Shown here: piece after piece, positions 50,349-58,978 of the stretch
Layout of the letters: each line of letters opens with the position of its first letter
How positions within the stretch are numbered: position 1 is the stretch's first letter
Source of the DNA: Candidatus Flexicrinis affinis
Lineage (GTDB): Bacteria > Chloroflexota > Anaerolineae > Aggregatilineales > Phototrophicaceae
Assembly (NCBI GenBank): GCA_016716525.1
Contig: JADJWE010000002.1
Location: forward strand, 62,001-126,000
Direction of reading: 5' to 3'
Length of the DNA stretch: 64,000 nucleotides
Translations under genes and position numbers: made by a program
The notes under the pieces: model-generated
Database searches by the model: none
Seen by the model: only the letters and a program-made list of their open reading frames with translations
What the model was told of the DNA's origin: nothing

Positions 50349-51971
50349 ATGCCGAATCGAGTGATGCGCGCTGTTCTCGCGATTGGACTGTTGGCGACCC
50401 TGCTGTCAATTCCTGTCGTGGCGCAGGACAGCGATGGCGGGCCGCAGTGGTGGAACGAGCGCGTGTTCTATCAGATCTTCGTGCGCAGCTTCTACGACAG
50501 CGACGGCGACGGCACCGGCGACATCCAAGGCATCATCGAGAAGCTCGATTATCTGAACGATGGAAATCCGGCGACCGGCGACGACCTTGCGGTGACCGGC
50601 CTGTGGTTGATGCCGATTCAGCCCTCACCGAGCGATCATGGGTATGACGCGACGGACTATACCGACATCAACCCGGACTACGGCACGCTAGACGATATGC
50701 GCGAGCTCGTCGCGGAGGCCCATGCGCGCGGGATCGCCGTGATCATCGACCTCGTCATCAACCATACGTCCGTCGAACACCCGTGGTTTGTGGCGTCCGC
50801 CGCCGGTGACCCGCAGTACGCCAACTACTACATCTGGGCCGACGAGAACCCCGGATTTCGCGGGCCGGACACGCAAAACGTATGGCATGCCAAGGACGGG
50901 CGTTTCTACTACGCGCTGTTCTCGCCCTCTCAGCCCGACCTGAACTTTGCCAATCCTGACGTGACGGCCGAGATGATCGATATCGCGCGCTTCTGGCTCG
51001 AAGATGTCGGCGTGGACGGCTTCCGAGTCGACGCGGTCAAGTTCATCGTCGAGGAAGGGCGCGCACTGGAAAACACGTCGTCGACGCACGCGTGGCTCGA
51101 AGCCTTCCACGCCGCCATCCGCGAGATCAAGCCGGACGCCGTGCTGGTCGGTGAGGTTTGGGACGCGACGCCGCTGGTCGTCCCGTACGTTGGGGGCGAA
51201 ATGGATATCGCATTCGAGTTCGACCTCGCCGCCGGGCTGGTACGGTCGGCCAGCTTTGGGCTGCCGGGCACGCTGCTGCGCGCCCTCGATCCGGTCCTGC
51301 GCATGTATCCGCCGCTGCAGTATGCGACCTTCATCGCCAACCACGATCAGGACCGGTTTATGTCGCAGGCCAACGGCAGCATCGAGGCGGCCCGCCGCAG
51401 CGCCTATGCGTTGCTGACCCTGCCCGGCGTCCCGTTCATCTACTACGGCGAAGAGATCGGCATGAGCGGGCGGCGAACGCTGCCAGATACCGACAACGAG
51501 CGCCGGTCGCCGATGCAGTGGGACGATTCTGCAAACGGCGGGTTTACCACCGGAGAACCGTGGTTCCGCGTCAACCCCGAGTACCCGGACGTCAACGTCG
51601 CAGCCCAGCAGGACGATCCCGCGTCGGTGTTGAACGCGTACCGTACGCTGACGCAGCTGCGCGCACAGTCGCCGGCGCTGCAGTACGGTGACGTCATCTT
51701 GTTCGAAAGCGCAGATAACCGCGTGCTGGCATTCGCGCGCCATGCCCCGGAGCAGACGCTCATCGTGCTGATCAACATGGACGATCAACCGACGAGCGAC
51801 TATGCGCTCAGCGGGTCGCTGCCGAACGTTGCGTTTGTCGAGGCGGTCAGCCTGCTCGACGGCGAAATCGTCGCTGCGCCGGAACTGGGCGGCTACGGAA
51901 CGATCACAGGCTACCAGCCTGTGGCCGAGCTGCCGGCAAACAGCATCATGATCGTCGAGCTGGTGCCGTAA
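50349..51971 (+). CDS. Secreted GH13 alpha-amylase/alpha-glucosidase family enzyme
   Basis: A 540-residue exported glycoside hydrolase. Signal peptide about 1-26 (VLAIGLLATLLSIPVVAQ). GH13 regions: DLVINHT (region I), GFRVDAVKF with nucleophile D228, GEVWD with acid/base E269, and ANHDQDR with D333. The opening WWNERVFYQIFVRSFYDSDGDGTGD is typical of amylases that take oligosaccharides (GH13 subfamilies with a calcium-like DSDGDGTGD loop; split here at 17 residues). ATG at 50349, with GGAG 8 bases before, is preferred to an adjacent GTG. It likely digests malto-oligosaccharides outside the membrane and feeds the intracellular GH13 and sugar kinase. Confidence 0.94.
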   Translation: MPNRVMRAVLAIGLLATLLSIPVVAQDSDGGPQWWNERVFYQIFVRSFYDSDGDGTGDIQGIIEKLDYLNDGNPATGDDLAVTGLWLMPIQPSPSDHGYDATDYTDINPDYGTLDDMRELVAEAHARGIAVIIDLVINHTSVEHPWFVASAAGDPQYANYYIWADENPGFRGPDTQNVWHAKDGRFYYALFSPSQPDLNFANPDVTAEMIDIARFWLEDVGVDGFRVDAVKFIVEEGRALENTSSTHAWLEAFHAAIREIKPDAVLVGEVWDATPLVVPYVGGEMDIAFEFDLAAGLVRSASFGLPGTLLRALDPVLRMYPPLQYATFIANHDQDRFMSQANGSIEAARRSAYALLTLPGVPFIYYGEEIGMSGRRTLPDTDNERRSPMQWDDSANGGFTTGEPWFRVNPEYPDVNVAAQQDDPASVLNAYRTLTQLRAQSPALQYGDVILFESADNRVLAFARHAPEQTLIVLINMDDQPTSDYALSGSLPNVAFVEAVSLLDGEIVAAPELGGYGTITGYQPVAELPANSIMIVELVP

Positions 51972-51974
51972 CGC

Positions 51975-53543
51975 CTACTTCGGCTTGGCGGCCTTGCCCA
52001 GCACGACCTTGCCAGTCTGTCCGTTGATCAGCGCAGGCCGGATGTCGCCGTCGCGTTCGTGGATCGAAGCGGCCCACACCGGCAGCAGTGCGAGGCGGAA
52101 CGAAATCGGTCGCATCATGGAACTGACGGAAATGGTCGTTTCGGTGGACGTATTGATCGTGTGCTTCTCGCGCATGGCTTGGCCGACCACTGCATACGCC
52201 TCGAGCGATGCCGCGTCGAAGTCCGTCGTGTAGATCTCGGCGCTGTGCTGCGAAATGACCTCCGGCGAATACACCAGTGCACCGCTCATTTCGAACCTGC
52301 CGAGCCGTGACAGCATCCACGCCGGTGGCTGAGACACCGCCGGAATCAGCACGTTGAGCGCCGCATCGGGAAAACGGTCGGTGATGATCTGCCCGTGACC
52401 ACTGGCCGACAGCGGATTCACCGCGTACTGCGAATCATCCCGGATACGGTACGAGCGCGTGACGTCCACCGCAGCGTCGAACACCCAGTATGGCAGATAC
52501 ACACTTTCGACATGCAGACGGTCGGTACGCCGGTCGGAGAACCACGCCATGACGCGCTCCATCCGCCCGTCCAGCGCCGCGTAAATCAGCTCACGGGCGC
52601 GCGCTTCGTCGAAGTGGAACGGCACGACGATATCCGGCTGCGAGAGCGACCCGACGGCATCCTGCGTAATGATGTTTCGCGAGCCGCAGAACGGGCATGA
52701 CTCCGAGAGCTGATGGGCGGGCAGCGTTCGCTCCGCGCCGCATCCGTTGCAGTGCAGGACGCGCTGGCCGACCACCCACACCACCGGTTGAGCGCGCTTC
52801 TTGAGCATCGCCCGTGCCATATTGTGCGCCGCACCGTCCCTCCGGTTGGCAATCGTATGCCCGCACGAGCCGCAGCGCAGCACGCCGGGCCGGTCCGGGT
52901 CGTGGGTTAGCTTGGGCGCGCCGCAGCGCGGGCAACGTGTGGCTTGGGCATTGGCCTTCACGCTGCCGGCTTGGGCGATGTCCGGCATCGTGAAATCGTC
53001 CACGACATCGTCCGCGTCCAGTTCGCCGTCGAGGATCATCAATTCGCGAAGCCCCTCGCCGTGCTGCATGTCAATCGCCAGCAGCGACTTCAGGTGCGCT
53101 CGCCGCTCCGATTCGTCCGCCAGCAGCCGACCGAGCCACAGGTGCGCATCGGTGAACTCCGGTTCATACTCGACCGCCCGGCGCAGGTGATGAATCGCGC
53201 CGTCCCAGTCCTTGCGGCGAACGTGATCCATCGCGGTTCCGAAGATCGCCTCGGCGTATGCCGACACGCCGCCCTTGTGCTTTACGATGTACGACGGACG
53301 ATATCGCTCGCGCCGCTGCGTCAGCAGTTCGTCCACAACAACCAGCGGGTCGGATTCCGCAGCGGTGGGGTCTCCGAACAGCGCCTCGAGTTCATCGTCG
53401 TGCGGGGCGTCGTGGGCCTCCGGCTCGGGATGAGTCACGTATCCGCACCACACGCACGAGATTACTCCCCCACTCAGCCGGAATGGTTTGACGGCGCTGC
53501 AGTTCGGACAGCGTTCGAGTGCAGGCGTACTTGCGCTTGTCAT
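51975..53543 (-). CDS. Zinc-ribbon protein with TPR-like segment
   Basis: A 522-residue cytosolic protein with several zinc ribbons: CPNC/CVWC at the N-terminus, CPRC/CGSC near 205-230 and CNGC/CPFC near 270-290. A tetratricopeptide-like segment (WDGAIHHLRRAVEYEPEFTDAH, split; about 120-150) precedes the second ribbon. The C-terminal half (about 300-520) is globular beta-rich, with YLPYWVFDAAVDVTRSY, similar to bacterial zinc-ribbon proteins of the 'replication restart helicase-like' ribbon type, though I see no ATPase. Start ATG at 53543. It converges on the amylase gene, 3 bases apart. Function unknown; nucleic-acid or membrane-protein handling is possible. Confidence 0.82.
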   Translation of the reverse strand: MTSASTPALERCPNCSAVKPFRLSGGVISCVWCGYVTHPEPEAHDAPHDDELEALFGDPTAAESDPLVVVDELLTQRRERYRPSYIVKHKGGVSAYAEAIFGTAMDHVRRKDWDGAIHHLRRAVEYEPEFTDAHLWLGRLLADESERRAHLKSLLAIDMQHGEGLRELMILDGELDADDVVDDFTMPDIAQAGSVKANAQATRCPRCGAPKLTHDPDRPGVLRCGSCGHTIANRRDGAAHNMARAMLKKRAQPVVWVVGQRVLHCNGCGAERTLPAHQLSESCPFCGSRNIITQDAVGSLSQPDIVVPFHFDEARARELIYAALDGRMERVMAWFSDRRTDRLHVESVYLPYWVFDAAVDVTRSYRIRDDSQYAVNPLSASGHGQIITDRFPDAALNVLIPAVSQPPAWMLSRLGRFEMSGALVYSPEVISQHSAEIYTTDFDAASLEAYAVVGQAMREKHTINTSTETTISVSSMMRPISFRLALLPVWAASIHERDGDIRPALINGQTGKVVLGKAAKPK

Positions 53544-53726
53544 GGTTCCCCCGCCGTTTGTCAGCGACGCTTCTATCAGTGTAACCGATGTCCCCGCACG
53601 CCCGAGTCGTCAATTCTTGAGGGAGCGGCCGGAACGTCCTCAACACTCCGCGCCCGATTGCTTTACACGGTGCGGCGCGTATGCCACAATCCGCGCCGAT
53701 ATGCGGTGCGAGACAGGAGACTGGCG

Positions 53727-54680
53727 ATGACCGTCGTATGCATGGGTGAACTGCTGATCGATTTCGTCGCCAACGAGACGGGCGTCGAGGTCGGGCAGGC
53801 ATCGGGCTTCATGAAAGCACCGGGTGGCGCACCGGCCAACGTCGCCGTCGCCATCAAGCGGCTTGGCATGGACAGCGCGTTTATCGGTCAGGTCGGTGAC
53901 GATCCGTTCGGGCACTACCTCGCCGGCGTGCTGATCGAAAACGGTGTCGACGCATCCGGCCTGCGATTTATCACCGAGGCGCGTACACCGCTGGCATTCG
54001 TCAGCTTGAAGGCCGACGGAGAGCGCAGTTTCGTGTTCTACCGCCATCCCAGCGCCGACATGCTGATGACGCCGGACGACGTGAACTATGCTCTGATCGA
54101 CAACGCGCGGGCGTTTCATTTCGGCAGCTTGGCGCTGGTCGCCGAGCCGATGCGGTCGGCCACGGTCGCGGCGGCCAGCTACGCGCTCGAAAAAGGCGTG
54201 TTAGTGAGCTACGACCCGAACCTGCGGCTCAATCTGTGGCCGAACGCAGACACCGCGCGTACCGAGATCACGAAGGCGCTCGCATACGCGTCGATCCTCA
54301 AAGTCAGCGACGACGAACTCGAGTTTCTCACAGGCGGCGACGTCTACGCGCTGTGGCGCGAATACACCCGCGTGATCGTCGTGACGCGCGGACGGCACGG
54401 CTCGGCGGCCTATACCCGCGACGGCACGTTCCTGCTGGCTGAGGGCCAAGGCGTCCCGACCATCGACACCACCGGCGCGGGCGACGCGTTCGTCGGCGCG
54501 CTGCTGGTCAAGCTGCTGTCATCCGAGGACTTGGACGGCCTGCTAGAGACGGCCACCAACCTCGGCGACGTGCTGCACTTCGCCAACACCGTCGGGGCCA
54601 TCACGACGACCAAGCGCGGGGCCATCCCCGCTCTGCCGACCATGGCCGAAGTCGAGGCCCTGATGCACAGCGCGGGGTAA
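53727..54680 (+). CDS. PfkB-family carbohydrate kinase (fructokinase-like)
   Basis: A 317-residue cytosolic sugar kinase of the ribokinase fold. Signature 1: GGAPANVAVAIKRLG (about residues 33-47). Signature 2: DTTGAGDAFVGAL with catalytic D253. The N-terminus CMGELLIDFVANE and YDPNLR at the centre fit fructokinases of plants and bacteria. It would phosphorylate fructose or a similar sugar with ATP. ATG at 53727 has AGGAGA 6 bases before; the longer open frame upstream is antisense to the zinc-ribbon gene. It lies between two GH13 genes, consistent with a sugar-utilisation patch. Confidence 0.92.
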   Translation: MTVVCMGELLIDFVANETGVEVGQASGFMKAPGGAPANVAVAIKRLGMDSAFIGQVGDDPFGHYLAGVLIENGVDASGLRFITEARTPLAFVSLKADGERSFVFYRHPSADMLMTPDDVNYALIDNARAFHFGSLALVAEPMRSATVAAASYALEKGVLVSYDPNLRLNLWPNADTARTEITKALAYASILKVSDDELEFLTGGDVYALWREYTRVIVVTRGRHGSAAYTRDGTFLLAEGQGVPTIDTTGAGDAFVGALLVKLLSSEDLDGLLETATNLGDVLHFANTVGAITTTKRGAIPALPTMAEVEALMHSAG

Positions 54681-54754
54681 CTAGCTGCCGAGCAGAAGGC
54701 GCAACCGGAAGCGTACAGGTCCCTCTGACGCGGCACCTGTCGGCTGCTGCGACA

Positions 54755-54820
54755 GAAGGGGTCAAACGCGACTGCGTTTCACCTCTTCTCCCTGAAGGAG
54801 AAGGAGTTGGGGGATGAGGG
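54755..54820. repeat. Intergenic composite hairpin sequence (REP-like)
   Basis: Two small hairpins stand in the 150-base convergent gap: AAACGC-GACT-GCGTTT (54764-54779) and CTTCTCC-CTGAA-GGAGAAG (54785-54803), followed by a G-rich stretch. Neither has a T-tract on the plus strand. It looks like an intergenic repeat element of the genome rather than a simple terminator; only one copy is in the window. Confidence 0.4.
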
Positions 54821-54830
54821 CCCGATCGCT

Positions 54831-56693
54831 CTAGTACCCAACCTCTAGCACGACCATCTCCAACGCAGCGACGTCGAGCGTGACGTATCCGTTGATGACG
54901 GTGTAGGCTGCCCCGCCGACCATATCCGTAAGCGTCGTGCCATCCGCTACGCCCGCCGCACGCACGTTAAGCTGGAACGCGCGATACGGCCCGTCGCCGC
55001 GATGCGCGATCACGATCACATGCTGTTCGGGCGATTGACGGCCGAAGGCATACGTGTTGCCCTGCGCATGCAAGTCCTGAAAACCGCCGGTTTTGAGCGC
55101 CGGACTGCCGCGCCGCAGCGCGATGAACGTCTTGTAGTGCGCCAGCAGGTCGTGATCCCACTTGGCCTCGTCCCACGGCATCGGCCGGCGGTTGTCCGGG
55201 TCGGTGCCGCCGGGCAGGCCGATTTCGTCGCCATAGTAGACACACGGCACGCCGGGATAGGTCATCAGGAGCGCGAGGCCAAGCTTGACTTTGGCCGTGC
55301 TGCCGCCGCACATCGTCAGGAAGCGCATCGTGTCGTGGCTGCAGAGCTGATGGAACTGCTGATTGGCGATGATCCACGGCACCGCCGCGCGGAAGCGTCG
55401 AAGCTGTTCGGCGAACGCGTCGGTCGGCATCGGCACCGGATCTTTGCTGCCCTCGGCCCAGCTTCCGCCGTCGTAACCGGCGATCCAGCGCCAGATCGGC
55501 ACGTTCAGCCCTTGATAGTCCATCACCGCGTCGAACTCGTTGCCTTGCAGGTGCGGCGTACTGTCGAAGAAGTGCTCGCCGATCAAGTAGGCTTGCGGAT
55601 TCTCCTCTTTCACCGCCGCGCGCATCCCGCGCCCGACCTTGTGGCCGACCTGCACCGCACCCTGCCGCCCCGCCATGTTCGCCACGTCAAGCCGCCAGCC
55701 GTCGATATTGAACGGTGGCCGCAGCCAATAGCGCAGCACGCTGCCTTGGCCGGCGTACATCTGCTCGCGCAGCTTCTCGCTTTGATAGTTGAGCTTGGGC
55801 AGCGTCCTGACGCCCAGCCACGACTCGTAGCCGTCCGGACGGCTGTGGAACGTGTAGTAGTCGGCAGTCGGCGCGTTCGGGTCTTCACGTGCGGCGATGA
55901 ACCACGGATGCCGGTCGCCGGTGTGGTTATGCGTCACGTCCAGCATCAGGTACATGCCACGCTCGCTCAGCGCGTTGCGCAGATCGACAAGCGCCTGATC
56001 CCCGCCGAGGTGCGGGTCAACCGAGTAGAAGTCGTGGATATTGTAGCGGTGGTTGCTGTAACTCGGGAAAATCGGCGTCAGATAGACTGCGTTGACGCCG
56101 AGCGCTTCGAGATAATCGAGCTTTTCGCGTACACCGATCAAATCACCGCCGAAGAATTCGACTGCGCCCGACTCGCGCCACGGGCGCGGCATTTCGTCCC
56201 ATGCCCGCCGCGTGACCTTGATACCACCCTCGTCCCAAGCGCCTTCCGGCGGCGTGATCGACGGATCGCCGTTGGCGAAGCGGTCGGGGAAGATCTGATA
56301 GAAAACGGCCTCGTGCACCCATTCCGGTGTCTGCAAGTCGGCCGCGAGGATGAAGTCGCCCCAGTCCGGGCCGTCATACTGCGCGATGCCGTTCTGATAC
56401 AGGTGGAACGCGCCGTGCGGTGTGAGCAGCTTGAACCGATAGTTGTTGCGCGGCTGATGCACCTTGAGCGGCCCCTCCCAGAACACGCTCACGGCGTCCT
56501 CGCGGACGGGTGTCAACGCGGCAAAGTGCGCCTCGCCATCCGGAACCGTGCGGACAAATACCGCGGTCACCGGCGCATCCTTCGGCACGCGCACGGTGAC
56601 AGTCACGACCTCGCCCAAGCGGGGGATCGGGTTGGAAACGTATACAGAAGATCCGTCGTGATGCACGCCGGATGCCCAATGCGGTGTGGTCAT
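54831..56693 (-). CDS. GH13 neopullulanase/cyclomaltodextrinase-like enzyme
   Basis: A 620-residue cytosolic enzyme with an N-terminal CBM34-like beta domain (about 1-120) and a (beta/alpha)8 barrel. The start VFYQIFPDRFANGDPS is diagnostic of the neopullulanase/MalZ branch. Catalytic residues: D336 (GWRLDVAN), E373 (IGEHFFD) and D454 (CSHDTMRF). No signal peptide. ATG at 56693 has GGGAGG 5 bases before; a GTG 2 codons upstream is less likely. It would cut cyclodextrins, pullulan or maltodextrins taken up by the cell, complementing the secreted amylase at 50349. Confidence 0.94.
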   Translation of the reverse strand: MTTPHWASGVHHDGSSVYVSNPIPRLGEVVTVTVRVPKDAPVTAVFVRTVPDGEAHFAALTPVREDAVSVFWEGPLKVHQPRNNYRFKLLTPHGAFHLYQNGIAQYDGPDWGDFILAADLQTPEWVHEAVFYQIFPDRFANGDPSITPPEGAWDEGGIKVTRRAWDEMPRPWRESGAVEFFGGDLIGVREKLDYLEALGVNAVYLTPIFPSYSNHRYNIHDFYSVDPHLGGDQALVDLRNALSERGMYLMLDVTHNHTGDRHPWFIAAREDPNAPTADYYTFHSRPDGYESWLGVRTLPKLNYQSEKLREQMYAGQGSVLRYWLRPPFNIDGWRLDVANMAGRQGAVQVGHKVGRGMRAAVKEENPQAYLIGEHFFDSTPHLQGNEFDAVMDYQGLNVPIWRWIAGYDGGSWAEGSKDPVPMPTDAFAEQLRRFRAAVPWIIANQQFHQLCSHDTMRFLTMCGGSTAKVKLGLALLMTYPGVPCVYYGDEIGLPGGTDPDNRRPMPWDEAKWDHDLLAHYKTFIALRRGSPALKTGGFQDLHAQGNTYAFGRQSPEQHVIVIAHRGDGPYRAFQLNVRAAGVADGTTLTDMVGGAAYTVINGYVTLDVAALEMVVLEVGY

Positions 56694-56812
56694 TTCCACC
56701 TCCCATGCGATAGGACCACGGCTTATGCTATCCGGTTGGCCGGGCGATCACAATGCCATCGCCGCTGTCTTCATACGGTAGAATGCACAAATCGCACACG
56801 GGAGCTTGTCGG

Positions 56813-57598
56813 ATGACCGAAGCGGTCGATCGGAAGATTGTGTTCATCACCGGCGCGTCGAGCGGTGTCGGGGAGGCGTTAGCGCTGGCGTTTGCGGCGC
56901 GCGGATGCGCGGTCGCCGGCACCTCGCGCGATGCCGCCCGGCTTGACGATCTCGCGCAGCGAATCGCGGCGGCTGGCGGGCAATTTCTGCCGCTGGCGTG
57001 CGATGTCCGCGATCGAGCGTCGGTCCTTGCCGCCGTCGAAGCAGCAGTCGCCGCATTTGGCCGGTTGGATGTCGTCGTCGCCAATGCCGGGATCGGCCAC
57101 CGCGGCAGCACCATCGACGCCGAATGGGACGATCTCGAAACCGTGCTGCGGACGGACATCGACGGCGCGCTGCATACGGTCCGCGCCGGGGTGCCACACC
57201 TGCGCCAGCACGGCGGGCATGTCGTCATTATCTCGTCGATCGTGTGGAATCTGGTGTCCCCGTTCGCCGCCGTTTATGCGGCGAGCAAAGCCTTCGTCGC
57301 CAGCCTTTCGCGCTCGATGCGCCATGAGCTGCGCGCGCACGGCATCCGCCTGATCGAGGTACGGCTCGGGCGGGTTGCCACCGAATTCAATACCCGGCGG
57401 CTCGGGGGCGGCAAACGCACGTCGGCAGGGTTCATCCCCGAGATGACGCCGGAGTTCGCCGCTGCTGCGATCGTACGCGCCGTGCTCGACCGGCACGCCG
57501 ACATCGTCAACCCGCGCTTGATCGACCGCCTGATCGTCCTCGCCAACCGTCTTGTGCCGGACCTGATCGCGCGCTTCGCGGCGCGCCAATACAAGTAA
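56813..57598 (+). CDS. SDR-family oxidoreductase
   Basis: A 261-residue short-chain dehydrogenase. TGASSGVGEALA is the cofactor loop (residues about 14-25), ANAG is the structural motif, and catalytic Ser and YxxxK are in IISSIVWNL and YAASKAF. GGGKRTSAGF is a flexible insert before the C-terminal helix. The C-terminal end (RLIDRLIVLANRLVPDLIARFAARQ) is hydrophobic, as in SDR members that bind lipids. ATG at 56813 has GGGAG 8 bases before; TAGAAT at 56779-56784 may be a -10. It diverges from the GH13 gene. Substrate unknown. Confidence 0.9.
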   Translation: MTEAVDRKIVFITGASSGVGEALALAFAARGCAVAGTSRDAARLDDLAQRIAAAGGQFLPLACDVRDRASVLAAVEAAVAAFGRLDVVVANAGIGHRGSTIDAEWDDLETVLRTDIDGALHTVRAGVPHLRQHGGHVVIISSIVWNLVSPFAAVYAASKAFVASLSRSMRHELRAHGIRLIEVRLGRVATEFNTRRLGGGKRTSAGFIPEMTPEFAAAAIVRAVLDRHADIVNPRLIDRLIVLANRLVPDLIARFAARQYK

Positions 57599-57602
57599 CG
57601 CG

Positions 57603-58073
57603 CTACTTCTTCCCGTTGGGCTTTTTGGGTGGCTTGGGAGACGCCTTGCACTGCCGTTCCAGCTCCAGCAGCAAACGGTCGCCGTTGTAGTAGTCGCCGC
57701 GCAGGATCAGCCAGAGGAACACCAGCAGGCCAGCCACCACGACGGCAGGGATCGGCGCGCCGGTGAGCGTCAAGAACGCGGCCACGATCGGCGTCGCGAT
57801 CAGCAGTTGGCGCTGGCGCTGCGGGCTTAATCCGTCCGGGGCGCTGCCATAGATGATCGTCTGCCCGCCTTCGCGCACGATCTGGCCTTCGATCCACGTC
57901 TGGCGCTGGAATCCGAGTGCGACCGGCGCCCTCATGCCCAACGTGAATGTACCGGATTTCTCCGCCTTGCCGTCGATTTTGAGACGCGACGCGGTGCCGG
58001 GTTGGGCGATGCGTTCGTTCAGCGCCTTGACGCACTCGGCGATCGGGCGCTCGCTGTACAGGGTGTAGCGCAC
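57603..58073 (-). CDS. Hypothetical protein with two membrane helices
   Basis: A 156-residue protein: a soluble N-terminal domain (1-85; RYTLYSERPIAECVKALNERI opens it) and two hydrophobic helices near 88-105 and 108-124, then a basic tail (ASPKPPKKPNGKK). ATG at 58073. It lies 8 bases behind the SDR stop on the same strand. No family is recognised; the pattern resembles other 'SRPBCC-like' small envelope proteins only vaguely. Confidence 0.7.
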   Translation of the reverse strand: MRYTLYSERPIAECVKALNERIAQPGTASRLKIDGKAEKSGTFTLGMRAPVALGFQRQTWIEGQIVREGGQTIIYGSAPDGLSPQRQRQLLIATPIVAAFLTLTGAPIPAVVVAGLLVFLWLILRGDYYNGDRLLLELERQCKASPKPPKKPNGKK

Positions 58074-58081
58074 GTTCGGTC

Positions 58082-58852
58082 CTACAGCATCGGAATCGTC
58101 ACGCCGCCGTCAACCACCATGACCTGCCCGGTCGTGTAGCTCGAAGCGGGCGACGCGAGGTACAACGCCATGCCGGCGATCTCGTCCGGCTCGCCGATCC
58201 GGCGTGCGGGCGTGCGCGACGTGACGGCCTCGAGGATGTCGGGGTTCGACCACAGCGCCTCGGCGAACTTGGTCTTGATCAGGCCGGGCGCGATCGCGTT
58301 CACCTGAATGTTGTCCGTCGCGAGTTCCATCGCCAATGTCTGCGTGAGGTTGATGACCGCCGCTTTGGTCGCGCTGTAAATGCCCTGCATCGTGCCCGGT
58401 CGCAAGCCGTTGACCGAGGCGACGTTGATGATCTTCCCTCCGCCACGCTGACGCATCATCGGCACGACGGCCTGCGCCAGCCATACCGGTCCCATGATGT
58501 TGACTTCCAGCGTCTTATGCCACATCGAGTCGGGCGCGTCGAGAAGCGTACCGAAATGCGGGTTGGTCGCGGCGTTGTTGACCAGCACGTCCACGCCGCC
58601 ATAGTGCGCGGCAACAGCCTCGACCATCGCGATCAGCGCGGCTTTATCGCCGTTGTGCGCCGCGATCGGCAGCACGTCGCCGCCGTTTGCGCGCAACGTC
58701 TCGGCGACAGCGTCGAGCGCATCCTGCTTGCGGCTGACCAGCGCGACCTTCATGCCGGCCTGGGCGTACCGCGTGGCGATCGCCTGCCCGATCCCGCGCG
58801 ACGCGCCGGTGACGATCGCGACCTTGCCTGTAACATCAAACAACTCAGTCAT
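58082..58852 (-). CDS. SDR-family oxidoreductase (FabG/gluconate dehydrogenase-like)
   Basis: A 256-residue short-chain dehydrogenase. TGASRGIG at about 14-21, NNAAT near 90, Ser in NVASVNGLRPG and Tyr/Lys in YSATKAAV form the active site. The C-terminus YTTGQVMVVDGGVTIPML is the classical SDR end. ATG at 58852 has GGAGAG 7 bases before. It heads a two-gene unit with the membrane protein at 57603 (8-base gap). The arrangement resembles dehydrogenases of sugar or hydroxy-acid metabolism; the substrate is not fixed. The 126 bases upstream contain no clear signal. Confidence 0.93.
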   Translation of the reverse strand: MTELFDVTGKVAIVTGASRGIGQAIATRYAQAGMKVALVSRKQDALDAVAETLRANGGDVLPIAAHNGDKAALIAMVEAVAAHYGGVDVLVNNAATNPHFGTLLDAPDSMWHKTLEVNIMGPVWLAQAVVPMMRQRGGGKIINVASVNGLRPGTMQGIYSATKAAVINLTQTLAMELATDNIQVNAIAPGLIKTKFAEALWSNPDILEAVTSRTPARRIGEPDEIAGMALYLASPASSYTTGQVMVVDGGVTIPML

Positions 58853-58978
58853 AACGCACTCTCCTCTGCCGGTTGCGATTATCCGACAGCAGCGGGCGAG
58901 TTTCAACCGACGCAACGCCATTGCAGACCAAGCGTTCCGCCTAATATGCCCGGGCGAGGCCAAGTGCCTTGCATTCGT

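Noticed and set aside
52944..53726. In-frame upstream extension of the sugar kinase
   Set aside because: It is antisense to the zinc-ribbon gene; the kinase fold and AGGAGA site define the start at 53727.
54999..56816. Long plus-strand open frame (about 600 codons) opposite the GH13 gene
   Set aside because: It is antisense to a well-supported enzyme and has Arg/His-rich, motif-free sequence typical of a GC-rich shadow frame.
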